The translations under genes were made by a program, and so were the position numbers. A stretch of 64,000 nucleotides of DNA from Methanobacterium sp. (lineage in GTDB: Archaea; Methanobacteriota; Methanobacteria; Methanobacteriales; Methanobacteriaceae), in contig JASEIM010000003.1 of NCBI GenBank assembly GCA_030017655.1, positions 422 through 64,421 on the forward strand, written 5' to 3'. Below, piece after piece: positions 8,090 through 16,730 of this stretch (its first letter is position 1; every line of letters begins with the position of its first letter). The notes under the pieces were generated by a model. That model searched no databases and was not told the DNA's origin. It worked only from the letters and a program-made list of their open reading frames with translations.

Positions 8090-9079
8090 TTATTTCACAT
8101 ACTGTTTTACATTTTCTCTTACAATGGCAGATGCTCCGTAACTTTTTATTGCCCTGAGCATTGCCGGAAACATGGTTTTTGGAATTAAGACGTTGACCTG
8201 GGAAAAATTTGAACCGCTGACAACGGTTGGTTCGTCAGAACAGAAACCCTTTGACATTAAAAAACCATTTACTTCGTCTACTCTTTCATTGGATATGTTG
8301 AATTTTACATCAAAATATTTTCTGGCTTTTATTGCCCCAAATAACTGTTCAAACATCATTTCTGCCTTTTTAGCTTTTTGACCAGTACATCCGGGACCAG
8401 CATAAAGTCCTGCGCTTGATTCCATAATGGTTTCCAGTATTTTTAAGCCTGCCTTCTTTAAACTGCTCCCTGTTTGGGTATTGTCAACAACAAGGTCCGC
8501 TCCTTTAGCTATATAAACTTCGGTCGCCCCATCAGAATTTATTACCTGAACCTGTTTGTTATCCCCGTCCCAGAGACCTCTTATTTGAACCAGGGGCTTG
8601 CTTTCACCGTAAATTTCTTTATATCCTTCATTGTTCATGAAATGCTGTCTGGTCAGGTTTGGATATTCTGTAAAGCACAATATGGGATTTTTTCGATCAG
8701 CATTGGCTTTGAAGAAGTCGGCGAGTGTTTTATAAGGAGCATCATTGGGTACTGCCACTATAAGTCTGGTCTGGCCGTAATCAAGGTCTCCAATTTTTTT
8801 TATTGAATCATTTTTTGCATTAACGGATTCTTCTTTAATCCAATCTTCTCCAACAATTGCAATGTCGAGTATTTGTCTGTTAAGCTCTACAGGAGCGCTT
8901 TGTGGTCGTGTTAAGAATGCCTTGATTTCAGGGTCATTGGCAATGTTAATTTCATTCTCTTCTTTTCCAGGTTCATATCCTTTAACATCATAACCTGCAT
9001 CAACAAATAATTGATGAGTATTTCCTCTATTTACATTATTTAAACTCCCTTTAGGGAGACCAAGCACTATTTTTTCCAT
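8090..9079 (-). CDS. ATP phosphoribosyltransferase (HisG) family protein
   Basis: 329 residues. N-terminal GLPKGSL and LDIAIVGEDWI correspond to the HisG substrate region. DLVVDNTQTGSSLKKAGLKI matches the PRPP-binding loop of HisG, followed by ETIMESSAGLYA. A C-terminal regulatory (HisG_C-like) domain ends the protein. HisG condenses ATP and PRPP in the first step of histidine synthesis. This copy is longer than the common 280-300 residues and has atypical inserts, and it sits with an unknown gene rather than with his genes, so it may be a paralogue with another substrate. ATG at 9079 is preferred; the GTG at 9091 is inside the ribosome binding site CGGTGGA. Confidence 0.75.
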   Translation of the reverse strand: MEKIVLGLPKGSLNNVNRGNTHQLFVDAGYDVKGYEPGKEENEINIANDPEIKAFLTRPQSAPVELNRQILDIAIVGEDWIKEESVNAKNDSIKKIGDLDYGQTRLIVAVPNDAPYKTLADFFKANADRKNPILCFTEYPNLTRQHFMNNEGYKEIYGESKPLVQIRGLWDGDNKQVQVINSDGATEVYIAKGADLVVDNTQTGSSLKKAGLKILETIMESSAGLYAGPGCTGQKAKKAEMMFEQLFGAIKARKYFDVKFNISNERVDEVNGFLMSKGFCSDEPTVVSGSNFSQVNVLIPKTMFPAMLRAIKSYGASAIVRENVKQYVK

Positions 9080-9091
9080 TTTTGATTCCAC

Positions 9092-9586
9092 CGGTCTTTA
9101 TTAATTAGTTTTTGTAATCATAATTTTTTACTAACTTAATTTAATTTGTTTTATTGTTTAAGATTAAAAATATTTTGCACAATTTTTAATCATCATGTTT
9201 TCAAAGTTTTTTGTTTATATCCAGGCGGTTTTTAATTAAAATGTTAATTAATGAATAAAACGTTTATAAATACGTGAAAGCAATGAAATGCTCATGAAAA
9301 GTTAGGGAATCCAGAGTCCTTATATGTTATATGGATCTTTGGGGGGTAAGAATATTGATTCCAGATGAGCGCAAAAAGAGCCAGAGATAAATTAGAATAA
9401 TATTTCAACACATTTTTTATTTTCATAATATGTTACTTCTAATTGCATGAAATTATAGTAATTATCTGTGTTTGGGATTAGTTTTCACATGCTCTTACAT
9501 AAATGTATATAGAGTCGGGAAAGAAATCATTAACAATGCAAGTTGAGAAGCTTAAATGATGTAAATTTGCTTTTGGAAGTGTTGTT
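9092..9586. promoter_or_regulatory. intergenic region with two promoters and a possible 11-codon leader ORF
   Basis: About 490 bases. A strong TATA box TTTATAAATA lies near 9262-9271 with no annotated gene immediately behind it. Some 65 bases later GGGGGGT precedes a TTG at 9355 that opens an 11-codon ORF ending at 9390. This could be a small peptide or a short RNA; support is weak. A second TATA box, AAATGTATAT at 9501-9510, belongs to the GyrI-like gene. Confidence 0.35.
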
Positions 9587-10045
9587 ATGGAAATAAAAGT
9601 TAAAAATATAGAAGAAACCCAGGTAGCTTATATATCTGTTACAGGATCTTATGAACAGCTCCCTGAACTTTTTGGCGAAGTAGTTGGCTATGTTATGAAA
9701 GAAAATTTACAGATCACAGAACCGCCATACGGCATATACTTTAACAGCCCTATGGAAGTGCCCCATGAAGATCTAAAATACGAAGTAGGGATTGCATTTA
9801 CTGGAAACGCCAATGGAGAAGGCAGAGTAAAGATTAAAAAAGTTCCAGCTCATCAAACAGTATCTGCAGTGTATAAAGGCCCTTATGGGCAGGCAGCGCG
9901 GGTTTATCAAGCGTTGATTGAATTTGCTATGAATAACGGCTATGAAATTGAAGGTGCAGTTAAGGAGATATATCTTAACAATCCAATGGAAGTAGATGAA
10001 AGCGAATTACTCACAGAGGTGCAGTTCCCAGTTATGAAAAAATAA
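9587..10045 (+). CDS. GyrI-like small-molecule-binding domain protein (copy 1)
   Basis: 152 residues consisting of one GyrI-like/AraC effector-binding domain: two pseudo-repeats of strand-helix-strand, with YGIYFNSPMEVP, VGIAFTG and the conserved HKGPYG-type turn (here VYKGPYGQ), ending LLTEVQFPV. These domains bind hydrophobic or cationic small molecules and in bacteria act in multidrug sensing or gyrase inhibition. Here it stands alone without a DNA-binding domain. It is followed after 39 bases by a paralogue, both under the 9501 promoter. Confidence 0.8.
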   Translation: MEIKVKNIEETQVAYISVTGSYEQLPELFGEVVGYVMKENLQITEPPYGIYFNSPMEVPHEDLKYEVGIAFTGNANGEGRVKIKKVPAHQTVSAVYKGPYGQAARVYQALIEFAMNNGYEIEGAVKEIYLNNPMEVDESELLTEVQFPVMKK

Positions 10046-10084
10046 TTATCCCTCCATGATCAATATAGTAATGGAGGATAAAAT

Positions 10085-10549
10085 ATGGAAGTAGAAGAAA
10101 AAAGGATGAAAGATACACAAGTTGCATTTATACGGTATAGGGGCACTTATGATAAAATTCCGGAGCTTATGGAAGAAGTAGTAGGCTGGCTGATGAAAAA
10201 AGACCTTAATATGACCGGAATGATTTATGGGGCTTATTTCAACAGACCAGATGATGTTCCTCCAGAGGAATTGTTTTATGAAATCGGGGCTTCATTTGAA
10301 GGCGCTGCAAATGACGAAGGAAACGTACAGGTAAAGATAATTCCAGAACATACTGTGATTTCAACAATGCATAAAGGTCCTTATGATCAGGTGGGGCCGG
10401 TAATTGATGGATTAGCGAAATATGCAATTGAAAATAACTATGATATCATAGGGCCGGTTACAGAAGTTTATCTGAATAATCCAAATGAAGTAAAGCCCGA
10501 AGAACTGCTTACAGAAGTTCAGTTCCCTGTTATTAAAATTAATAAATAA
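10085..10549 (+). CDS. GyrI-like small-molecule-binding domain protein (copy 2)
   Basis: 154 residues, clearly a tandem duplicate of the preceding gene: same order of motifs (YGAYFNRPDDVP, IGASFEGAAN, MHKGPYDQ) and a near-identical end NNPNEVKPEELLTEVQFPV. GGAGG lies about six bases before the ATG. Divergence of the two copies in the ligand-facing region suggests different ligands, which is inference. It ends 7 bases from the convergent metal ATPase gene. Confidence 0.8.
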   Translation: MEVEEKRMKDTQVAFIRYRGTYDKIPELMEEVVGWLMKKDLNMTGMIYGAYFNRPDDVPPEELFYEIGASFEGAANDEGNVQVKIIPEHTVISTMHKGPYDQVGPVIDGLAKYAIENNYDIIGPVTEVYLNNPNEVKPEELLTEVQFPVIKINK

Positions 10550-10556
10550 TTTTTTA

Positions 10557-12587
10557 TTATTTTTCTATTTTAAGGAATCTTGAATTAACCGCCACGATAA
10601 TTGTGCTTGCTGACATTAATATTGCTCCAGCAGCGGGAGTTAAGATAATTCCGTATGCAAAGAGAACACCTGCAGCAATTGGAATGGCGAAAACATTGTA
10701 TCCTGTTCCCCAGGCAAGATTTTGAACCATTTTGTTGTATGTGGATTTTGAAAGCTTTACAATATAAACAGTGTCAAGAGGATTGCTCCTTACAAGGATA
10801 ATATCCGCGGTTTCAACAGCTACATCGGTTCCTGCACCAATCGCGATTCCTATATCTGCCTGTGCAAGTGCAGGGGCGTCATTGATGCCATCTCCAGTCA
10901 TGGCTACGGTTAAACCTTTAGATTGAATTTCTTTTACTTTTTGGGCTTTTTCTTGAGGTAAAACCTCTGCATAATATGTATCCAGTCCAATTTCACCGGA
11001 TACCCATTCTGCAACTTCTTTTCTATCTCCTGTAATCATTATACACTCAATTCCCATTTTTTTGAGCTCTTTTATTGCATTTTTAGATTCTTCCCTTATA
11101 ATATCGGCAAGTGCAATTGCACCTTTAAGTTCTCCTTCTATAATAACAAAAACAATTGTCTTTCCCTGTGCAGAAATTTTATCCACTTTATTACTGGAAA
11201 TATCTATATTTTGTTCCCTTAAATATCCCGGGCTTATAACTTCTGCATGTTTACCATTAATTTTACCCTGAACTCCTTTTCCAGGGATTGATTTAAAATC
11301 TTCGACATTAAAAGTATCTTCGGTGGATTCTACAACTCCTCTGGCAATTGGATGTTCTGAATATGATTCAAGGGATGCTGCATATTTTAATATTTCTTCT
11401 TTGCTGTAATCATCGCTTAAAGAAATGATATCTGTTACTCCAAATTTACCCTGTGTAAGAGTGCCAGTCTTATCAAATATTACAGCATCAATGTTTCGTG
11501 ATTTTTCAAATGCAACTCGATCTCTTATTAAAAGTCCGTTCCGGGCAGATAAAGCAGTTGATACTGCAACAACAAGGGGAACTGCAAGTCCAAGTGCATG
11601 CGGACATGCTATAACCATTACAGTTACGGCTCTTTCAAGTGCAAATGCAAGTCCAAAGCTCGTGAGCCCTAACCACACCAAAAGTGTTAGAAATCCACCG
11701 CCTAGAGCCACAATGGTTAATAAAAGAGCAAAACGATCTGCAAGATTTTGAGTACGGGATTTACTTGACTGTGCCTCTTCAACAAGAGTTATAACTTGTG
11801 ATAAAAACGAGTCTTTACCTGTTTTTTTAATTTCGACATTAATGGATCCATCACCATTTATAGAACCTCCGATGACCTCATTACCTTCTTCTTTGAAAAC
11901 TGGCTCAGATTCTCCTGTGAGCATTGATTCATCAATATTTGTTTTTCCGCTTATTATTTCACCATCTACCGGAACTTTTTCGCCAGGTTTAATGAGTACG
12001 TGGTCGCCGACGTTTAATTCATCCAGTGGAACATCTATAGTGTGTCCTTCATGCACTATTTTATGGGCACTTGAGGGCATGAGTCTTGCAAGCTCTTCAA
12101 GAGCCCTTGAAGCTCCCATTACAGATCTCATTTCAAGCCAGTGCCCTAAAAGCATGATATCAATAAGTGTTGCAAGTTCCCAGAAAAATACCTCGCCCAT
12201 AAGGCCAAAAACTACAGCACTACTGTATAAATATGCTGTTGTAATTGCAACAGCTACTAACGTCATCATTCCAGGTGCTCTCATCCTGATTTCGTCAAAA
12301 ATACCTTTAAGGAATGGATATCCTCCATAAAAGTAGACAATAGATGATAATATGAAAAGAGCATACATATCTCCATTAAATCTTAAAAATTCAAGCCCAA
12401 AAAATTCCTGAATTATAGGAGATAAAAGTAAAATTGGTATGGTTAAAATAAGTGATACCCAGAATCTTCTTTTATAGTCTTCAATCATTCCATGATGGGT
12501 GTGTTCTTTTTCCATTCTATGTTTTTCATCCATCTTTTTGCCACATAAGACGCATTTACCCTTATCTTCCTTCATTTCATGTTCCAT
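10557..12587 (-). CDS. CopB-type heavy-metal P-type ATPase
   Basis: 676 residues or slightly more. N-terminal Cys/His-rich segment with CVLCGKKM and several EH/HH groups instead of an HMA domain. Then P1B ATPase parts in order: two helix pairs, actuator loop MLTGESEPV, the transmembrane metal motif CPH in IACPHALGLA, phosphorylation site DKTGTLTQG, nucleotide domain with SEHPIARG (the HP motif) and hinge GDGINDAPALA. CPH places it in the CopB-like group, thought to export copper or silver. The first ATG in frame is 12587, but GGGGGGTGAT is 27 bases further up and is correctly spaced for an ATT codon at 12614 that would add nine His-rich residues. Function in metal efflux is well supported; the metal is inferred. 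Confidence 0.88.
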   Translation of the reverse strand: MEHEMKEDKGKCVLCGKKMDEKHRMEKEHTHHGMIEDYKRRFWVSLILTIPILLLSPIIQEFFGLEFLRFNGDMYALFILSSIVYFYGGYPFLKGIFDEIRMRAPGMMTLVAVAITTAYLYSSAVVFGLMGEVFFWELATLIDIMLLGHWLEMRSVMGASRALEELARLMPSSAHKIVHEGHTIDVPLDELNVGDHVLIKPGEKVPVDGEIISGKTNIDESMLTGESEPVFKEEGNEVIGGSINGDGSINVEIKKTGKDSFLSQVITLVEEAQSSKSRTQNLADRFALLLTIVALGGGFLTLLVWLGLTSFGLAFALERAVTVMVIACPHALGLAVPLVVAVSTALSARNGLLIRDRVAFEKSRNIDAVIFDKTGTLTQGKFGVTDIISLSDDYSKEEILKYAASLESYSEHPIARGVVESTEDTFNVEDFKSIPGKGVQGKINGKHAEVISPGYLREQNIDISSNKVDKISAQGKTIVFVIIEGELKGAIALADIIREESKNAIKELKKMGIECIMITGDRKEVAEWVSGEIGLDTYYAEVLPQEKAQKVKEIQSKGLTVAMTGDGINDAPALAQADIGIAIGAGTDVAVETADIILVRSNPLDTVYIVKLSKSTYNKMVQNLAWGTGYNVFAIPIAAGVLFAYGIILTPAAGAILMSASTIIVAVNSRFLKIEK

Positions 12588-12614
12588 TCCATGTTCATGG
12601 CCTGAATGATTAAT

Positions 12615-13045
12615 TTAAATCACCCCCCATACAATAAATTAATTAATATTATTATGTATTTAGTTAGATTTAATACTTAAGAAAAGACTAAAAATTAGTT
12701 TTTATACCCCCTTACTTGATAAATTCCAATTTTTGAAAGAATCAATTAGATTCTATTTTCGTGTCTTCGTTTTCACATTCTCCGCATTTCATTTATTTAT
12801 GATTATACGTGTGAAATATGTATTTTTAAGCTTTTAACTATAAATTAAACCCCATACTTGCTTTAGTTTCCTATTCAAAATTATATTGAAAATCAAAAGA
12901 ATATTATTATTTATTTATTGACCCTATGTTTTATTAATAATTATTTTAACTTTAGTATTCTTTATTTGTCTTACATTTGAGATTTTCAAAAGTTTATTTA
13001 AAAAAATTTAAATTGTATCACTAATAAAAATATAGACGATAGTAC
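12615..13045. promoter_or_regulatory. intergenic region: metal-ATPase promoter, palindrome and a 16-codon CxxC mini-ORF
   Basis: On the minus strand a TATA box (GTATAAAAAC, around 12699-12708) serves the ATPase gene, and an interrupted palindrome ACTAA-AAA-TTAGT (12687-12699) abuts it just downstream, where a repressor would block initiation. Further upstream, 12792-12742 on the minus strand encodes MKCGECENEDTKIESN, a 16-residue peptide with a CxxC pair; no strong ribosome binding site is visible. On the plus side no clear promoter or Shine-Dalgarno site precedes the kinase gene. Confidence 0.4.
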
Positions 13046-14938
13046 ATGCCCACTAAAATCTTGATTGTTGAAGATGAAGCTATTACTGCGATGGATATCC
13101 AAAAAGCGTTAGAAAATAGAGGTTTTGAAGTAGTTTCTATTGCTTCAATTGGAAAGGAGGCCATTAAAAAAGCTGGGGAATTAAAACCAGACTTAGTATT
13201 AATGGATATAATTCTAAAAGGAAATACAGATGGTATTACTGTCGCTGATAAAATAATGTCTCTTTTTGATATCCCTGTTATTTATATAACTGCTTTTTCA
13301 GATGAAGAAACCTTTAAAAGAGCTAAATTAACAAAACCTTATGGATTTATAACTAAACCTATTAATTACAATGAATTAAGAGGATATATAGAAATTGCTC
13401 TTTATAAGCACTCCATTGATAAAAAATTAAAAGAAAATGAAGTCCGCTATCGCTCATTGTATGAAAACAGTTTTGATGCCATATTAATGACAAAACCCGA
13501 TGGCAGTATCCTTTCAGCCAATCCTGCAGCATGTTACATGTTCAATATGACTGAAGAAGAACTTAAAAAAACTGGCCAAGATGGTATTATTGTTAAAGAG
13601 AGTTATTTAAGCCATTTTCTTAATGAGGGAACCGATGAAGATAAATCATCGACTGAAATTATCTTTAAACAAAAAGATGGATCTCATTTTATTGGTGAAG
13701 TTACTTCAAGTTTTTTTACAGATGTCGATGGTACTGTAAAGACAAGCATGATAATTAGAGATATCAGTGAACGTAAAAAGATTGAAGAAGAACTACGACA
13801 TGCACATAGCTATCTTGAAGAAAAAGTTGAAGAAAGAACTGCAGAACTTCAAAATGCACTAAATGAGGTTTCAGATCTTTACAACAATGCTCCATGTGGT
13901 TATCATTCACTTGATAAAGATGGCTATTTTGTGCAAATTAATGATACTGAACTTAACTGGCTTCAATATTCAAGAGAAGAAATCATTAGAAAGAAAAAAA
14001 TGACAGATCTAATTACAGATGAAAGTATTGAAACCTTCCAAAAATATTTTTCGCTTTTAAAAGAATGCGGAGAAATATATGGCCTTGAACTTGACATGGT
14101 AAAAAAAGACGGTTCTATTTTACCAATTCTCTTAAATGCAACTGCCCTTACAGATCCTTCGGGAAAGTTCGTTATGAGTCGATCTACCCTATTTGATATT
14201 ACTGAACGTAAGGAAAATGAAAAACAGCTTACTAATCTACTGGCTGATTTAAGGCGTTCTAATGATGAACTTAGACAATTTGCATATGTATCTTCGCATG
14301 ACCTTCAAGAACCCCTTAGGACTATTGCCAGCTTTACACAGCTTCTTGAGATGCGTTATAAAGGTAAGTTTGATAGTGATGCAGATGAATTCATAGGTTA
14401 TATCGTGGACGCTGCAAAGAGAATGAAACAACAAATTCAAGATTTGCTGGAATATTCCCGTGTTGAAACCCAAGGAAATGAATTTAAAGAAGTGAATAGC
14501 AATTATATCCTAAATCAAGCTATCAATAACCTTAGAAATTCTATAGAGGAAAACAATGCAAAGATAACTTATGATCCATTACCCAATGTAATTGCAGATA
14601 GTGATCAACTAATGAGAGTCTTTCAAAACCTCATAGGTAATTCCATTAAATACAGAAAAGTAGATAAAAACCCAAAAATCCATATTTCAGCATTAGAAGA
14701 CATGGAAAATTCAGAATATGTATTCAGTGTGCAAGATAATGGAATAGGAATAGAAGAAGAATATTTTGACAGAATATTTAGAATATTTCAACGTTTGCAT
14801 ACAAGAGTAAAATATCAAGGGACGGGAATAGGATTATCAGTAGTAAAAAAAGTAATTGAAAGACATAATGGACAGGTTTGGGTTGAATCTGAATATGGCA
14901 TAGGATCTAAGTTTTATTTCAGCCTTCCAAAAAAATAA
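13046..14938 (+). CDS. hybrid response regulator - PAS - PAS - sensor histidine kinase
   Basis: 630 residues, soluble. Residues 1-120 are a receiver domain with the acidic pair ED at 9-10, phosphoacceptor D54 in LMDIIL and a conserved Lys in TKPI. Two PAS domains follow (about 130-250 and 275-395), linked by a coiled stretch EEKVEERTAEL. The HisKA region has the phosphoacceptor H418 in SSHDLQEPL, and the HATPase domain shows NSIKYR, DNGIGIEEEY and GTGIGL. Receiver at the N-terminus and kinase at the C-terminus is a frequent methanogen layout. No membrane segment, so the signal is cytoplasmic. No partner regulator lies next to it. No Shine-Dalgarno site precedes the ATG. Confidence 0.88.
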   Translation: MPTKILIVEDEAITAMDIQKALENRGFEVVSIASIGKEAIKKAGELKPDLVLMDIILKGNTDGITVADKIMSLFDIPVIYITAFSDEETFKRAKLTKPYGFITKPINYNELRGYIEIALYKHSIDKKLKENEVRYRSLYENSFDAILMTKPDGSILSANPAACYMFNMTEEELKKTGQDGIIVKESYLSHFLNEGTDEDKSSTEIIFKQKDGSHFIGEVTSSFFTDVDGTVKTSMIIRDISERKKIEEELRHAHSYLEEKVEERTAELQNALNEVSDLYNNAPCGYHSLDKDGYFVQINDTELNWLQYSREEIIRKKKMTDLITDESIETFQKYFSLLKECGEIYGLELDMVKKDGSILPILLNATALTDPSGKFVMSRSTLFDITERKENEKQLTNLLADLRRSNDELRQFAYVSSHDLQEPLRTIASFTQLLEMRYKGKFDSDADEFIGYIVDAAKRMKQQIQDLLEYSRVETQGNEFKEVNSNYILNQAINNLRNSIEENNAKITYDPLPNVIADSDQLMRVFQNLIGNSIKYRKVDKNPKIHISALEDMENSEYVFSVQDNGIGIEEEYFDRIFRIFQRLHTRVKYQGTGIGLSVVKKVIERHNGQVWVESEYGIGSKFYFSLPKK

Positions 14939-14988
14939 TTGAGCTAATTTTAAAAATAATCCAATTTTCATTTTTATCCTCATAAAAT

Positions 14989-15264
14989 TTACTCTATTTT
15001 CCCTTTCCTCTTTTCAGCAAGTCTCTTAGAAATCTTATCACTTGTAATGCCTTGTTTCTCCTTAACCTCCTGTTCTGGTTCTTCTCCTTTTATCAAGTTA
15101 TAAACAAAAGAAGCTACTATAAAGCATGTTAATAACCCAAAAATCCTTATAATTGGATTTCCTGCTGATTGTCCCAGATAATTAGCAGATAATGCAATTA
15201 CTGTTGCAAGTCCAAAAAATACAATAATAGCCACTATAATTCCAAGAAATTTCCTCCAATTCAT
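14989..15264 (-). CDS. small two-helix membrane protein
   Basis: 91 residues from the ATG at 15264, which follows GTGAT; a GTG nine bases earlier belongs to that site. Two transmembrane helices (IIVAIIVFFGLATVIALSA and IFGLLTCFIVASFVYNLI) and a charged Lys/Glu-rich cytoplasmic tail. Not recognised. It is the last gene of the surface-protein operon, starting 5 bases after the stop of the preceding paralogue gene, so it is probably translated with it. Confidence 0.6.
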   Translation of the reverse strand: MNWRKFLGIIVAIIVFFGLATVIALSANYLGQSAGNPIIRIFGLLTCFIVASFVYNLIKGEEPEQEVKEKQGITSDKISKRLAEKRKGKIE

Positions 15265-15269
15265 AATAA

Positions 15270-16004
15270 TCACACTAGTTTAGTAATATCAGTATTTAAT
15301 AGCTTAAAATAAGTTTTATAAGCACGTATAATATCAGATTGCTTAATTTTATCCCTACCATCATTTACTGCACTGCAACCAGCAAGGAAAAGGATAAAAG
15401 CATTTTCTGTAGCCGTGAATTTATTATTTACTGTCTTTCGTTTTTCGATGAAATTATTACTATTAAGTTCATGTAGTCTTCCATATAATTTTTTAGTTTT
15501 TTTGTCTTTCCAGTTGGTTCTTTTTAGTTTAAGGAAGAATTCAACAGTTGGTTCAGGTGTGTTTAAGACTTCATCAAATTTATCTAAGGCAAAAACAATC
15601 CTTTCATCAAGTTTACCGTACAATATTTTTACTTTATCTCCATGATTCATTTTACTGCCTTTATATACGTAATAAATATCCTCAAAAATACGATACATTA
15701 CATAAAATGCTAAAAATTCTATTAAATCTGTAATGGGAGGAATATTTAGCGCAGGATTACTTAAATTATCATATGCAAGGTTAATTAAGCGTATATTTTG
15801 CTTTTCATCCTTAGTTAATTCAAATTCCTGCTCATTAATTTCTCCTTCCATTTTAGTAGCTTGGAAATATTTCCAGTAAATTTCAGAATCTCCCAAACCC
15901 ATAATTTCATTCACTACCTCCTCTACGCCATCTAATCCATTAAATTCTTTCAATATCTTCTTTGATAATTTTTCAGCCGATGAAAATGCATCTAAAATAC
16001 CCAT
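15270..16004 (-). CDS. tandem paralogue A of an unrecognised helical family
   Basis: 244 residues, soluble, no signal peptide. N-terminus has the family opening ILDAFSSAEKLSKKILKEF and DGVEEVVNEIMGL. The middle holds EDIYYVYK and LDKFDEVLNTPEPTVEFF. The C-terminus carries the best conserved block, GCSAVNDGRDKI followed by DIIRAYKTYFKLLNTDI. The last block looks like a helical AAA+ lid or histone-like helix pair, but no nucleotide-binding motif exists. ATG at 16004 is chosen; the GTG nine bases upstream overlaps the ribosome binding region. It lies immediately downstream of a frameshifted paralogue. No function can be named. Confidence 0.65.
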   Translation of the reverse strand: MGILDAFSSAEKLSKKILKEFNGLDGVEEVVNEIMGLGDSEIYWKYFQATKMEGEINEQEFELTKDEKQNIRLINLAYDNLSNPALNIPPITDLIEFLAFYVMYRIFEDIYYVYKGSKMNHGDKVKILYGKLDERIVFALDKFDEVLNTPEPTVEFFLKLKRTNWKDKKTKKLYGRLHELNSNNFIEKRKTVNNKFTATENAFILFLAGCSAVNDGRDKIKQSDIIRAYKTYFKLLNTDITKLV

Positions 16005-16006
16005 TT

Positions 16007-16725
16007 CTACCACATTAAACTACTAATATCAGTATTAATTAATTTTAAGTAAGTTTGATTGGCCCTAATAACATCAAAAGTATCTATTTTATCTCTTCCT
16101 TCTATTACTGCACTACAACCAGATAAAAGCTTGATGAATGCCTTTTCTGTGACTCTGAAAGTTGATGAAGGTCCTTCTGTTCCTTTCCATTTATTATGCA
16201 TTAACATGAATCTAATTCCTTGAATATGATTGAAGAGTTTTTTTGCTTTTTTATCCTGCCATTTAACCTTACCCAACCTTTTAAAGAATCCGGTCGTAGG
16301 TTCTGGTGTTTTTCTGGTTGAATCGAAATCATCCAACATTAAGAGAATACGTGTGGCCATATGACCATAAAAAATATTATGCAATTCATCCGAAGTAAAA
16401 TCTCTATCCAAACTAATACTGTACAAATCATAAAGAACTGTGTATGTCACCATCACATCTTTAGCTACTATTAAAGGTGCAATTGGAATATTTAAAGGAA
16501 ACTTACTCATTTTTTTAGAAGCCAATTTAATTAACTCTGATACCTCATCAAAATCTCCTGAATTCAAACAAGAATCATTGCCTCTGCCAAAAACAAACGC
16601 TTCATAAACTTTGATCGTTGTAAATCCAATATACCTCCTACAACTTCTTTTAATCCTTCCTCGTAACAAAATTCTTTTAACACTTTTTCTGCAGCTTTTT
16701 CTGTTGGTTCTGCCCTTAAAAACAT
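16007..16725 (-). pseudogene. tandem paralogue B, frameshifted
   Basis: The ATG at 16725 follows GTGAT and opens with MFLRAEPTEKAAEKVLKEF and GLKEVVGGILDLQ, the same start as paralogue C. That frame runs into a stop at residue 54. The rest of the protein (from KVYEAFVFGRG to NTDISSLMW) continues in another frame from about 16615. The break lies within roughly 16605-16625; a one-base deletion or two-base insertion explains it. Beyond the break the protein is intact, with CSAVIEGRDKI and DVIRANQTYLKLINTDI. Either a true pseudogene, a sequencing error or recoding; no slippery heptamer is obvious. Confidence 0.7.
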
Positions 16726-16730
16726 TATTA

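Noticed and set aside
10557..12587. Long open frames on the plus strand opposite the metal ATPase (for example 11842-12330)
   Set aside because: They lie fully inside a gene with all P-type ATPase motifs, have low-complexity Ser/Pro/Ile composition and no ribosome binding sites.
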